Numbered from the stretch's first letter, positions 25,618-34,662 are shown. The stretch is 64,000 bases of DNA from Thalassospira tepidiphila MCCC 1A03514 (GCF_001662875.1 NZ_JPVZ01000012.1:54451-118450); one strand, 5' to 3'. Notes: generated from the letters alone by a model not told the origin. A program made the numbers and translations.

Positions 25618-26958
25618 ATGGCTCTTAATATTATTTCCAACTATGCAGCGAACGTAGCCCATCGAAACCTGACTGCTTCGGACACGATGGCGACGCGCTC
25701 GCTTGCAAAACTTTCCTCGGGTACCCGTGTTGTTTCTGCACGTGACGATGCCGCTTCCATGGCCATCGGTGCACGTCTGAACGCAACAACCGAATCCCTC
25801 AAGACCGCAACGGTTAACGTCAACCAGGCCAACTCGATGCTCCAGATCGCCGATGGCGGCATGGCAACCATCGATAACATCCTGGTCCGGATGAAGACAC
25901 TCGCCGTTCAGGCATCCTCGGGCAACCTGTCCGACACCGAACGCGGATTCCTGAATGACGAATTCGTTCAGCTGCGTGAAGAAATCGACCGCATTGCTTC
26001 ATCGACCAACTTCAACGGCATTCAGCTGTTGGGTGACGGTGGCGACGTCGCGATCAACTTCGACGATCTCGCAACCGGTGGCAGTGGCGCGGCCCTGACC
26101 CCGGTCAACGGCTTCGACAACTTTGCCATCACCGATAACAACTACTGGGCGACCGATACCGATAGCGACATCACCGATAACAACTTTGAAGTTGATATCG
26201 ATTACGCCGCCGGTGGTCAGGTCATCATGACGGTGAACGCCACTGTTGACGGCGACAACCGTTCGCAGTCAATCGACGTAACGGACTATGCTTCGGGCGG
26301 CACCACCGCAATTGGGGCTGGTGAAAATGCGACCCTGAACTTCGATGAACTAGGTCTGAGCTTCACGGTGAACACCAACTTCTCGGCATCTGTATCGTCG
26401 ATTGCCGCAGACAACACTGGTGCGTCGAACTTTGGCTCTGACACCACCTTCAATGGCGTTGCCGGTAACGACTCTTCGGCGAACGTGATCAACATGGCTG
26501 CTGACAACGGTCAAGCTCTTCAGCAGACTGTTGACTTCCAAGTCGGGGCAGGAAATACCGCAAATGATCGAATGTCGATTGAATTTTCGTCAGTAGACTC
26601 CGATACCTTGGGTGCCGGTGCCCTTGGCACAGAAGTTTCTATCGCTGACCTTGGGGCAAACGCGATTGATACGGCTGCCGGTGCACAGGAGGCTGTAGAA
26701 GTTGTAGGTCGCGCAATTGACGACCTGCAGCGTGCCCGTGCCAATATCGGCACCTATCAAAACCGCTTGGACTTCGCCGGACAAAACTTGGCGACCACGC
26801 AGGAAAACACAGAGTCTGCACGCTCGACCCTGCTTGATCTTGATGTTGCAGCCGAAATGACTGCCTTCACATCCAAGCAGATCCTGGTTCAGTCGGGTGT
26901 CGCAATGTTGGCACAGGCAAACCAGATGCCGCAAAACTTGCTGCGTCTGTTACAGTAA
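25618..26958 (+). CDS. fliC: Flagellin
   Basis: Filament subunit of 446 residues. The conserved D0/D1 N-terminus includes RSLAKLSSGTRVVSARDDAA and MLQIADGGMATIDNILVRMK. The C-terminus includes ARANIGTYQNRLDFAGQNLA and STLLDLDVAAEMTAFTSKQI. The middle (about 150-370) is a variable, Asp/Asn/Gly-rich surface region. AGGAGGA precedes the ATG and a perfect sigma-54 promoter drives it, so strong expression is expected. It is the only flagellin gene in the window. Confidence 0.96.
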   Translation: MALNIISNYAANVAHRNLTASDTMATRSLAKLSSGTRVVSARDDAASMAIGARLNATTESLKTATVNVNQANSMLQIADGGMATIDNILVRMKTLAVQASSGNLSDTERGFLNDEFVQLREEIDRIASSTNFNGIQLLGDGGDVAINFDDLATGGSGAALTPVNGFDNFAITDNNYWATDTDSDITDNNFEVDIDYAAGGQVIMTVNATVDGDNRSQSIDVTDYASGGTTAIGAGENATLNFDELGLSFTVNTNFSASVSSIAADNTGASNFGSDTTFNGVAGNDSSANVINMAADNGQALQQTVDFQVGAGNTANDRMSIEFSSVDSDTLGAGALGTEVSIADLGANAIDTAAGAQEAVEVVGRAIDDLQRARANIGTYQNRLDFAGQNLATTQENTESARSTLLDLDVAAEMTAFTSKQILVQSGVAMLAQANQMPQNLLRLLQ

Positions 26959-26973
26959 CCTAACTCTCGTCCC

Positions 26974-27003
26974 CCGGCACTGATCGCCGGCAATCGTCTT
27001 TTT
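26974..27003 (+). terminator. Possible weak terminator after flagellin gene
   Basis: CCGGC and GCCGG pair around ACTGATC, followed after 8 bases by CTTTTT. The stem is short and the T run is displaced, so termination is probably partial. Confidence 0.35.
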
Positions 27004-27010
27004 CAAGTTT

Positions 27011-27030
27011 CATCCTGCTGTTACAGGATG
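27011..27030 (+). promoter_or_regulatory. Hairpin before flaG
   Basis: CATCCTG and CAGGATG form a perfect 7-base stem with a 6-base loop, ending 8 bases before the AAGGAG of flaG. No promoter is visible between the flagellin gene and flaG, so this may trim or regulate read-through mRNA. Confidence 0.4.
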
Positions 27031-27051
27031 GCGGCTTTAAGGAGCTGAAAA

Positions 27052-27420
27052 ATGGAAGTCGTAAAAAACTATAGTGCGTCGAGTGGCTCTGGGGGCATCC
27101 CCCATGCTGCTGCGAGCGTACCGGAAGTCGCACCAGCCAAAGCCAGTGCGGTTTCTTCACCGGTGGCAAAACCGGAAAACAAACCTTCTGCAGTTCCGCA
27201 GAAAATGCAGGATGCACTTGCAAGTATGGATCTGCCCGACCTTGCCGATGGCACGGCACGGGTTGAGCTGAACTTCAACCAGGACACCGGCCGCGTCGTG
27301 GCAAAAGTTACCGACCGCACCAGCGGTGAAGTCCTGCGCGAACTGCCGTCCAAGGAACTACAGCAACTGTTCTCGCAAATGCGCGAGTATCTCGGCAGCT
27401 TTGTCGACGAAGAAATTTAA
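27052..27420 (+). CDS. flaG: FlaG-family protein
   Basis: A 122-residue protein with a Pro/Ala/Ser-rich N-terminal half. The C-terminal FlaG domain reads ARVELNFNQDTGRVVAKVTD and then EVLRELPSKELQQLFSQMR. FlaG proteins influence filament length and usually sit beside fliD. It has AAGGAG before the ATG. The next gene, fliD, has its own promoter. Confidence 0.88.
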   Translation: MEVVKNYSASSGSGGIPHAAASVPEVAPAKASAVSSPVAKPENKPSAVPQKMQDALASMDLPDLADGTARVELNFNQDTGRVVAKVTDRTSGEVLRELPSKELQQLFSQMREYLGSFVDEEI

Positions 27421-27440
27421 CACAGCGAGTGGGCGCACAT

Positions 27441-27455
27441 AGGCACGGTTCTTGC
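27441..27455 (+). promoter_or_regulatory. Sigma-54 promoter of fliD operon
   Basis: AGGCACGGTTCTTGC matches the consensus except for A in place of the first T. The predicted start near 27467 precedes fliD by about 55 bases. Confidence 0.8.
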
Positions 27456-27522
27456 AGCTCGGTTTGACAAAACATACCGCTAGCAGGCAAAATCAGCCGG
27501 GAGCACCCAAGGAGCTACAACA

Positions 27523-29292
27523 ATGAGCAGTCTGAATTTAAATAATATCTATGTTGGCGATAACGGTCGCGTCCAGTTGTCTGGCGGCTCCTCCAACATC
27601 GATTTCGTCGACACTGTCGACAAGATGATTGCTGCCCGTCGTATTCCTGCTGACAATCTTGAAAAACGGATTGAAGCAAACGACGAGAAAATTGCTGCGC
27701 TGAAAGAGCTGCAGACGCTTGTTGGTACCCTTAAGGACTCCATGGCGAACCTCTATGGTGCGACCAGCTTTGACAACTCGCGAAATATCTTTGAAGCCAA
27801 ACAGATTTTTGCTTCGTCGGATGGCACTGAAGCCGGCTCGTTGATGGGTGTTGTCGCCTCAAACGCCGCCGAGACCGGAAGCTACAAGTTCGAAATCAAC
27901 CAGGTCGCAAGCAGACACAAGCTTTCGAGTAATACCCAGACTGTCGCGGCAAGCGCTGACGTCACAGGGCTCACGGGCACGGGAACATTTACGATAACCG
28001 GTGGCTCTGGCAGTTCGTCTGTCACCGTCGCAGCGGGTGATACGCTTCAGGACATCCGTGACAAGATCAACAACGTCAAGGATACGACCGGCATTCAGGC
28101 TTCGGTCGTTAAAGTGTCCGAAACCGAAAGTACACTGATCCTGACGTCGGTCGAGGAAGGCGAAGCCAATCGCATGTCGTTCAGTGACGACACCGGCAGT
28201 GTTTTGCAAAACCTCGGTGTTCTGACAGACGCGACGACAATCAATGCTGCTAACGTTATTGATGATGGTAACAATGCCAGCATTACGCTTGACGGCATCA
28301 CTGTTACGCGCGGATCTAACGAATTCTCTGATCTTATTGATGGCCTGAGCATCAGCCTCTATGACGCTGAACCGGGCACCGAGATCACGATTGAAATTGA
28401 ACAGGACCTTAATCAGGCGAAAACGGCAATCCTCAATTTTGTCGAAGCCTATAATGCTGTTCAGACATTCATCAATGAAAAGACTTTCGTTGATCCGACC
28501 ACTGGCGAGTCCTCGGAAGATGCGGTGTTGCTCGGCAATACGTCTGTTAAAGGTATTGAATCTGCCCTGCAACAGATTGCGGGCTCCTTTGCGAACGGTG
28601 TAACCGATAGGCCCGACAAGGACGATTATTCGGTCCTGGCAGAAATTGGTCTGGATTTCGTTGCCTACGGCGCGAACGAAGACCCGATGCTCAGCAAAAC
28701 CATCGATCTTGACGAGGCAGCCCTGAACGAGGCGTTGCTCAACGAACCGCAAGAAGTGATGGAACTGTTCCTGTTCCGCGGGAAGTCTGACAATTCTGAT
28801 GTCACCATGACCGGTTTTGATGGCAAAACCAATGCTGCAACCTATGAGTTCAACATTGATGCATCCGGCGGTACGATCAACAGCGTCACCTACGATATCA
28901 CCGTAAATGGCGTGACAACGACCGGCAAGAACGCCGTTGTATCGGGCAACAGCATCCGCACGGCCGATGGTTTGCGCCTGTTTTACGGTGGGGATGCAAA
29001 TGCATCCGATACAGCGACTGTAACCACCAGCATCGGGATCGGTGCGCAATTCTACTTCGAACTGGATTCTATTCTGGACGAAGAAGACGGTAGTTTGACC
29101 CAGGCCATCTCCGATCTGGAAGTCCAGACCACTTCTTACGAAGAAAAAGTTGACCGTATTGACGAACGTCTTACTCGGCAGCGAGAAGTCCTTATGGATC
29201 AGTTCATTGCAATGGAATCGGCCCTTGCACGCATGAAGAACATTCAGAGTTCTCTCGACGAATTGATGGCCGCCGGAAAAGATAGTGGTTAA
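27523..29292 (+). CDS. fliD: Flagellar filament cap protein FliD
   Basis: FliD (HAP2) caps the filament and folds flagellin at the tip. The 589-residue product has an N-terminal coiled region (TVDKMIAARRIPADNLEKRI) and beta domains including a hook-IN-like repeat (SVTVAAGDTLQDIRDKINNV). A FliD C-terminal region follows (KTAILNFVEAYNAVQTFINE), ending in a coiled coil YEEKVDRIDERLTRQREVLM with QFIAMESALARMKNIQSSL. It precedes fliS, the usual order. Confidence 0.94.
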   Translation: MSSLNLNNIYVGDNGRVQLSGGSSNIDFVDTVDKMIAARRIPADNLEKRIEANDEKIAALKELQTLVGTLKDSMANLYGATSFDNSRNIFEAKQIFASSDGTEAGSLMGVVASNAAETGSYKFEINQVASRHKLSSNTQTVAASADVTGLTGTGTFTITGGSGSSSVTVAAGDTLQDIRDKINNVKDTTGIQASVVKVSETESTLILTSVEEGEANRMSFSDDTGSVLQNLGVLTDATTINAANVIDDGNNASITLDGITVTRGSNEFSDLIDGLSISLYDAEPGTEITIEIEQDLNQAKTAILNFVEAYNAVQTFINEKTFVDPTTGESSEDAVLLGNTSVKGIESALQQIAGSFANGVTDRPDKDDYSVLAEIGLDFVAYGANEDPMLSKTIDLDEAALNEALLNEPQEVMELFLFRGKSDNSDVTMTGFDGKTNAATYEFNIDASGGTINSVTYDITVNGVTTTGKNAVVSGNSIRTADGLRLFYGGDANASDTATVTTSIGIGAQFYFELDSILDEEDGSLTQAISDLEVQTTSYEEKVDRIDERLTRQREVLMDQFIAMESALARMKNIQSSLDELMAAGKDSG

Positions 29293-29349
29293 CTTTTGTC
29301 TGCCATACATGCACACTGAACTCACGCTTAGCATACCAAGGAGTGTCGC

Positions 29350-29850
29350 ATGAACGAACACGCCGCCCATACATACAAGCAACAACAGGTCAATACAGCC
29401 ACACCGGCAAAGATGGTGTTCATGCTGTTTGAAAAGACCTTGTCGCGCTTGCAGGAGGCGCAACACGCGATTGAGCGGAATGACATTCAGGGCCGTTGCA
29501 ATGCGAACTGCAGTGCACAGGAACTGATTGCCCATCTTTCGAACACTTTGGATATGGAACAGGGGGGCGAAATCGCCGCAAATCTGGAACGGCTCTATAC
29601 CCACTGCATGCTCCGTCTGATGGATGTGGATCGGAAAAATGATCCCAACGCCGCAGCAGAAGTGATCAAGCTTCTGACACCACTTCGGGATTCATGGGCC
29701 GAGCTTTCTGAGAAAAGCGAAGGTGAACTGCGTCAGGCAGTTTTGACCGCGCAACAAGCACGCCCTGCGCTTACGAACGAAACGGCAACTGCAAGCGAAG
29801 AAACAGAACCACAGGCACCGGCGAAAACCGGCCTGTCAATTTCTGCCTGA
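29350..29850 (+). CDS. fliS: Flagellin export chaperone FliS
   Basis: FliS binds the flagellin C-terminus to prevent early polymerisation. The 166-residue helical product has the family core NTATPAKMVFMLFEKTLSRL, AQELIAHLSNTLDMEQGGEI and ANLERLYTHCMLRLMDVDRK. A C-terminal extension is Thr/Glu-rich. AGGAG precedes the ATG. It is co-transcribed with fliD and followed by a strong terminator. Confidence 0.92.
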   Translation: MNEHAAHTYKQQQVNTATPAKMVFMLFEKTLSRLQEAQHAIERNDIQGRCNANCSAQELIAHLSNTLDMEQGGEIAANLERLYTHCMLRLMDVDRKNDPNAAAEVIKLLTPLRDSWAELSEKSEGELRQAVLTAQQARPALTNETATASEETEPQAPAKTGLSISA

Positions 29851-29880
29851 TCCCAAACACCAGGTATCTCGCACCGGATT

Positions 29881-29917
29881 AAAGACCTCCGAAAATTTCG
29901 GAGGTCTTTTTTGTTTT
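29881..29917 (+). terminator. Terminator after fliS
   Basis: AAAGACCTCCGAAA and TTTCGGAGGTCTTT form a near-perfect long stem followed by TTTGTTTTT. It closes the fliD-fliS transcript. Confidence 0.93.
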
Positions 29918-30060
29918 TGGCCTGCTTTTGACCGGGCCGCTAAATCACAGGTTCATTTTTGCCCGGCATCGGCCAAACCCCGCGGAAGGCAAAATCTGCC
30001 CTTTCTGCCAAGGCACAGCTAACCTGCTGAAACTATGTAGAAAACGTTAACAATCAAAAC

Positions 30061-30075
30061 TGGCCCGCCACTTGC
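30061..30075 (+). promoter_or_regulatory. Sigma-54 promoter of fliK-flgD-flgE
   Basis: TGGCCCGCCACTTGC matches the consensus with one change (C for A in the -24 element). The predicted start near 30087 lies about 25 bases before fliK. Confidence 0.82.
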
Positions 30076-30111
30076 ACATGTTCTGACACTGCTTCCATAA
30101 GGACCAAGGTC

Positions 30112-31752
30112 ATGAACAGCTCTGCGATTACAAACAGCGTGATGCCAACTGTCTCCATTCCCGGCACAAACCCTAGCGAACGCAAGGGATCGGGCTTTGG
30201 GGATGTCATGGCATCAATCACAGACAACTGGTCTGAGCAAAGTCATCAGGTCAAATACGACGCGGCAAAATCTGCCCAGAAGAATTTCGATGATCGGCGC
30301 TCAGATATGGATGCCGAAAGATCCGCACGCGACGAACGCAGCATCAATGAGGCGCGTTCCGAAGATCGCCGCGAAGAAGACCCTGTCCGCGCATCACATG
30401 ATGACTACGAAGATCATGATGATCATGCCAAAATCGATGACCCAAAATCCGATGAACCGCGCGACGTGGAAGCCAACTCGGAAGATGATCGCGCTGGCGA
30501 GGACATGAAAACTGCCGATGGTGGTGATCGTTCAAACGATAACGAAGCTGCACCCCAGGACGTGGAAAACACTGCTTCCGCAACCGACGAAACCACATCA
30601 GCAGAATCAGATGATACCAAGTCAGACGGCGACAGCCCCCTGACGGCCGACGCTCGCGTGGTCGACCCCAACCAGCCGACACAAGCCGTTCCGCTTCCCG
30701 GATCCCCCGAAGCCATTGAACTGGCCAAGGCAGAAGCCGCCAAAATGAAGGCTGCTGGTGCTAATGGTGCAGCAAATGCTCAGAATGCAGCCCTGGCAAA
30801 TGGTCAGGCAGCAACCGGTGCCGCCAATGGTAACGCCACTGCGGATAGCACGACAGACGGCTTGATGAATTCAACTGCCCTGTCGCAGCCTGCTGCAGCG
30901 TCCTCTGCCAAGATGGCTCTGAATGGTGCGGATGCGGGGACTGGTGATGAAATGTCCTCTGACAAATTCCTTTCGCGGGTTGTCGATTCAATGACCGGTG
31001 ACGGCAAAGGTAGAACCGATGCCACCGGCACCACGAACGCAGCAACCACCGGCCAGACCAATAACAGCACCCAGCAGGCTTCCGCAGCCAACCCGGCACA
31101 AACTGCCCAGGCAGCGCAGCAGGCAATGGCAGCAGCAGCCGGACCGAACGCACAAAACAACCCGACCGCCGCGCAGAATGTGTCAACCAACAGTGCGGTT
31201 ACCGCAACTGGCGGCACTGAGGCCACAGCAACAGCCAACGGCCAACCGGGAAGCACCAACACCCTGCATCAGACCAACACGGGTGGTCAGACCGCGCACA
31301 CCGCACGTCAGGCCCCGTCGCAACAGGTTCAGCAGCAAGTCGCTGTTTCGATCCGCAATGCAGCCAGCGAAGGCGTTGACAAGATTTCTGTTCAGCTTCG
31401 ACCGGAACATCTTGGACGCGTCGATGTCAAAATGGAAATCGGTCAGGATGGCCGAATTCAGGGTGTCATTCAGGCTGACACACGCGAAACACTCGACATG
31501 TTGCGTCAGGACTCACGAGCCTTGCAGCAAGCGCTGAAAGACGCCGGTCTGAATGCAGACAGTCAAAGCTTCACCTTCGAACACAGGAATGAAGGTGGCC
31601 AGAGTCAGGAAGGCAACGGCCAATCCCGCATGACCGCCGATCAGGGCAGCAGCCCGGATGAAGGTGACGTCATGAGTGGAACCGAACTCGCCGAACATGT
31701 CGCCATTGGCTACGGGATTAATCCCAACGGCCTTGTCGATATCCGGATATAG
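30112..31752 (+). CDS. fliK: Flagellar hook-length control protein FliK
   Basis: FliK measures hook length and switches export specificity. The 546-residue product has a long disordered N-terminal part, first charged (Asp/Glu/Arg), then Ala/Asn/Gln/Thr-rich, as expected for a molecular ruler. The C-terminal switch domain (about 420-505) contains ISVQLRPEHLGRVDVKMEIG and ADTRETLDMLRQDSRALQQA. It leads the fliK-flgD-flgE hook operon. Confidence 0.93.
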   Translation: MNSSAITNSVMPTVSIPGTNPSERKGSGFGDVMASITDNWSEQSHQVKYDAAKSAQKNFDDRRSDMDAERSARDERSINEARSEDRREEDPVRASHDDYEDHDDHAKIDDPKSDEPRDVEANSEDDRAGEDMKTADGGDRSNDNEAAPQDVENTASATDETTSAESDDTKSDGDSPLTADARVVDPNQPTQAVPLPGSPEAIELAKAEAAKMKAAGANGAANAQNAALANGQAATGAANGNATADSTTDGLMNSTALSQPAAASSAKMALNGADAGTGDEMSSDKFLSRVVDSMTGDGKGRTDATGTTNAATTGQTNNSTQQASAANPAQTAQAAQQAMAAAAGPNAQNNPTAAQNVSTNSAVTATGGTEATATANGQPGSTNTLHQTNTGGQTAHTARQAPSQQVQQQVAVSIRNAASEGVDKISVQLRPEHLGRVDVKMEIGQDGRIQGVIQADTRETLDMLRQDSRALQQALKDAGLNADSQSFTFEHRNEGGQSQEGNGQSRMTADQGSSPDEGDVMSGTELAEHVAIGYGINPNGLVDIRI

Positions 31753-31773
31753 AAAAGGTAGAGGGCACATCCT

Positions 31774-32562
31774 ATGACCGTTTCATCCCTGACAAACGTT
31801 GGCCTCTCTCAGACCAACACCAATGCCGGTTCAAGCAGCTCTGCCAGTCAGCTAGCGCAAAACTTCGATACGTTTCTGACCCTGCTGACCACGCAGCTCA
31901 AGAATCAGGATCCGACCTCGCCGATGGAAAGTGACAAATTCACCGACCAGTTGAGCCAGTTCGCCCAGGTTGAGCAAGGCATTCAGAGTAACAAGAACCT
32001 CGAAGACCTGCTCGCAATGCAGGGGCAGCAGCGTCAGCTCTCTGCGCTGTCTTATGTCGGTGCGCAGATCGAGGCAGTTGGTGACACCAACTGGCGCGAC
32101 GAAGGCGAAGAGCTCACCTACAAATACAATGTCGCGCCGGAAGTTCCCCGTATGAAACTGCAAATTCAGGATCAGAGCGGCAAAACGATCTACTCCGAAG
32201 AACTCACCGATGTTTCTGGCCTCCAGACCTTTACCTGGGATGGCAAAAACAACAACGGTGTTGAACAGGACGCAGGTGCCTACACGCTGGTTGTTCAACC
32301 GATCGCCGCAAACGGTGACACCTTCAAGGATGACAAGGGCAGACCCGCCTCTGTCGCGATTGGGATCATCGGTACTGTCGACAGTGTCGATATCGACGAT
32401 ACAGACATCTATCTCCGTCTTGGCGATGTCTCTGTGCCGTTCTCGACGCTCACCAACGTCAAGTTGGGCGCGAACAGCACCGATACTGGCACTGACAATA
32501 CCGATAATACTGATAATACCGGGGATAACTCCGGATCTGAACAGCAGGAAGAAGCCGCCTAG
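31774..32562 (+). CDS. flgD: Flagellar hook cap protein FlgD
   Basis: FlgD scaffolds hook growth. The 262-residue product has the N-terminal motif NFDTFLTLLTTQLKNQDPTS with DQLSQFAQVEQGIQSNKNLE. The FlgD tudor/Ig-like core follows (LQTFTWDGKNNNGVEQDAGA). The C-terminus carries a DNTDNTDNTGDN repeat tail. It lies 21 bases after fliK and 48 bases before flgE. Confidence 0.95.
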   Translation: MTVSSLTNVGLSQTNTNAGSSSSASQLAQNFDTFLTLLTTQLKNQDPTSPMESDKFTDQLSQFAQVEQGIQSNKNLEDLLAMQGQQRQLSALSYVGAQIEAVGDTNWRDEGEELTYKYNVAPEVPRMKLQIQDQSGKTIYSEELTDVSGLQTFTWDGKNNNGVEQDAGAYTLVVQPIAANGDTFKDDKGRPASVAIGIIGTVDSVDIDDTDIYLRLGDVSVPFSTLTNVKLGANSTDTGTDNTDNTDNTGDNSGSEQQEEAA

Positions 32563-32610
32563 GGCATTCATCCGGATTTGATCAACACCCTGTGAAACAG
32601 GAGAAGAAAA

Positions 32611-34356
32611 ATGAGCCTTTTTGGTGCAATGATTTCCGGTGTTTCCGGCCTGAATGCCCAGTCTCAGAACCTGGGCGTCATCTCGGACAACATCTCGAAC
32701 CTAAACACGATCGGTTACAAGGGAACCATCGGTCGTTTCTCGACCCTTGTAACTGAATCTGCCACAGATACCCGCTACACGCCTGGTGGCGTTCGGTTCC
32801 ATCCGACCGCACTGATTAGCAAGCAGGGTCTTTTGCAGGCCACCTCGTCAACCACGGCAGCAGCCATTTCTGGCGATGGCTTCTTCATCGTTCGCGGTAC
32901 TGCATCGCCGGGTACCAATGACGAACTGTTCTTCACTCGTGCTGGCGACTTCAAGCCGGATGATGACGGCTATCTGCGCAACACCGCAGGCTACTATGTT
33001 CAGGGTTGGGCGACTGACCGTGAAGGTGGCCTTCTTGATGCGAACGGTAACGCAACTACTTCAAACAGTTCGGCTGTCACCGATCTTCAGGTCCTTGATA
33101 TCAACTCGATCCTGACGGCAGCTGCATCGACCACCAACATCGAATTCGGTGCCAACCTGAACTCGGACGAAACGGCTGTTACCGGTGGCACGGCAACCTC
33201 GACCACCACGGGCCTCGATTATGATACGACCGATCTGACGACGCTTGCCGGCATCAACAACGGCGACCAGTTCAGCATCACACACAACGGCACAACGACG
33301 ACCATCACCATCAATACGGGTGATACGCTCGAAGATCTGGCAACTGCCATCAGTGCGGTGACTGGTATCAATGCCAGCACCACCACAACTGGCACGAACG
33401 ACACATTGACACTCACAGCTGCTTTTGCAGATCAAGGAGTGACCTTTGCCAACGTCACCGGCACACCATTTAGTGCAACGGGCATTACGGTTCCTGGTGT
33501 TCCAGGCACCCTCGCGCCGACCTATACCGCAGGTAACCTTGCAACCGGAACAGTTGCCGAAGACAACTCGATGCCGGTTACCATCTACGACTCCCTTGGT
33601 TCGGCACACACTGTGAACCTTCAAGTTGTCAAACTGGGTCAGAACCGTTGGGGCTTCGAACTTATCGGTAACACCACCTCCGGTGAACTTGATACCACTG
33701 ACCATCCGAACGGTTTGATCCAGGCTGGCACGATCACATTCGACGGTTCTGGTAACCTTCAGAGCTTTACGGGTGTTCAGGCGACCATCGGTGCCACAAC
33801 CGTCGGTGTAAACGGCAGTCTGGTCGACACTGATATCTCGGCTGAATGGACCAATGGTTCCGACACCAGCGAATTCACCCTTGATTTCGGTACCATCGGC
33901 CTTGGCAACGGCATTACCCAGTTCGCCGCCGGTTCGGATGCGAACGGTAACCTTGTCGAATACACCACCCACTTCATCAACCAGAACGGTGCGCAGGCGG
34001 GGACCATGGTGAACTATGCCTTCACCGAGGAAGGCTTCCTGCAGGTGGAATTCGCAAACGGTGTGAAACGCCCGGTCTATAAGCTGGCAATCGCAACGTT
34101 CGAGGCCCCTGATGAAATGGAAAACCACACTGGTAACGTTTATCGCCAGACACGTGAGTCGGGTGATTACCTGCTGCGTGAACCAGGTCTGAACGGTGCC
34201 GGTAACGTTGTGGCATCGGCACTGGAAGGGTCCAACGTCGATCTTGGTGAGGAATTCACCAACATGATCGTTACCCAGCGCGCCTACTCCGCGAACACCA
34301 AGACGATCACCACGACCGATGAAATGCTCGACGAGCTGATCCGTATCAAACGGTAA
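32611..34356 (+). CDS. flgE: Flagellar hook protein FlgE
   Basis: Hook subunit, 581 residues (longer than the roughly 400 of enterobacteria). The N-terminus has SGLNAQSQNLGVISDNISNL with NTIGYKGTIGRFSTLV. The C-terminus has GNVVASALEGSNVDLGEEFT and MIVTQRAYSANTKTITTTDE. The extra length is a Thr-rich central region with a hook-IN-like repeat (TTTITINTGDTLEDLATAIS). CAGGAG precedes the ATG, and tandem terminators follow. Confidence 0.96.
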   Translation: MSLFGAMISGVSGLNAQSQNLGVISDNISNLNTIGYKGTIGRFSTLVTESATDTRYTPGGVRFHPTALISKQGLLQATSSTTAAAISGDGFFIVRGTASPGTNDELFFTRAGDFKPDDDGYLRNTAGYYVQGWATDREGGLLDANGNATTSNSSAVTDLQVLDINSILTAAASTTNIEFGANLNSDETAVTGGTATSTTTGLDYDTTDLTTLAGINNGDQFSITHNGTTTTITINTGDTLEDLATAISAVTGINASTTTTGTNDTLTLTAAFADQGVTFANVTGTPFSATGITVPGVPGTLAPTYTAGNLATGTVAEDNSMPVTIYDSLGSAHTVNLQVVKLGQNRWGFELIGNTTSGELDTTDHPNGLIQAGTITFDGSGNLQSFTGVQATIGATTVGVNGSLVDTDISAEWTNGSDTSEFTLDFGTIGLGNGITQFAAGSDANGNLVEYTTHFINQNGAQAGTMVNYAFTEEGFLQVEFANGVKRPVYKLAIATFEAPDEMENHTGNVYRQTRESGDYLLREPGLNGAGNVVASALEGSNVDLGEEFTNMIVTQRAYSANTKTITTTDEMLDELIRIKR

Positions 34357-34365
34357 TTGACATCT

Positions 34366-34393
34366 GTTTCAGGGCGTTAGCCCGCCCTGAAAC
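34366..34393 (+). terminator. First hairpin after flgE
   Basis: GTTTCAGGGCG and CGCCCTGAAAC form a perfect 11-base stem with a 6-base loop, but lack a strong T run. It may act as a processing or stability hairpin ahead of the true terminator. Confidence 0.65.
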
Positions 34394-34414
34394 ATATTGC
34401 ACCAATAGAGACTC

Positions 34415-34442
34415 GCCCGGCACAATTGCCGGGCTTCTTTTT
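34415..34442 (+). terminator. Terminator after flgE
   Basis: GCCCGGC and GCCGGGC form a perfect stem followed by TTCTTTTT. It ends the fliK-flgD-flgE transcript and insulates fliF. Confidence 0.88.
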
Positions 34443-34498
34443 GCCCGATTGACTCACTACATTAAGGACAGAACAATTCGGTCATTAAATATCCAAGC

Positions 34499-34525
34499 GA
34501 TTCAAATCACTGATAAATTTGAATC
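34499..34525. promoter_or_regulatory. Perfect inverted repeat upstream of fliF
   Basis: GATTCAAAT and ATTTGAATC flank a 9-base spacer. It has no T run and lies about 140 bases upstream of the fliF start, so it looks like an operator. The factor is unknown. Confidence 0.45.
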
Positions 34526-34662
34526 CGATGACTGGGCAAAAATTGCCGGTTGTTAACCTGTTCTTCAGCATGGAGAACTATTCGTTGTTAATGCTGGTCG
34601 TATTCCGCACGGATCGATCCGCATGGGGACAGTGGTAAATTTTCGTTTCGGAGCAGTCGAAC

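Larger units (their letters stand above)
34357..34662. other. Intergenic region flgE-fliF
   Basis: This region of 306 bases holds two tandem terminator hairpins after flgE, then an AT-rich segment with a perfect inverted repeat (34499-34525), and the fliF ribosome binding site GGAG. A fliF promoter must lie here, but no good sigma-54 match is present, in keeping with fliF being an early-class gene. Confidence 0.55.

Noticed and set aside
27859..29604. Long antisense open frame (581 codons) opposite fliD
   Set aside because: It mirrors the codon pattern of fliD, has no ribosome binding site or recognisable domain, and overlaps a well-supported gene completely.
33061..34128. Antisense open frame opposite flgE
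   Set aside because: Shadow of a Thr/Gly-rich coding sequence; no domain and no start signal.
34530..34546. Possible sigma-54 site before fliF (TGGGCAAAAATTGCC)
   Set aside because: GG-to-GC spacing is one base short of the -24/-12 requirement, and fliF is expected to be an early gene.
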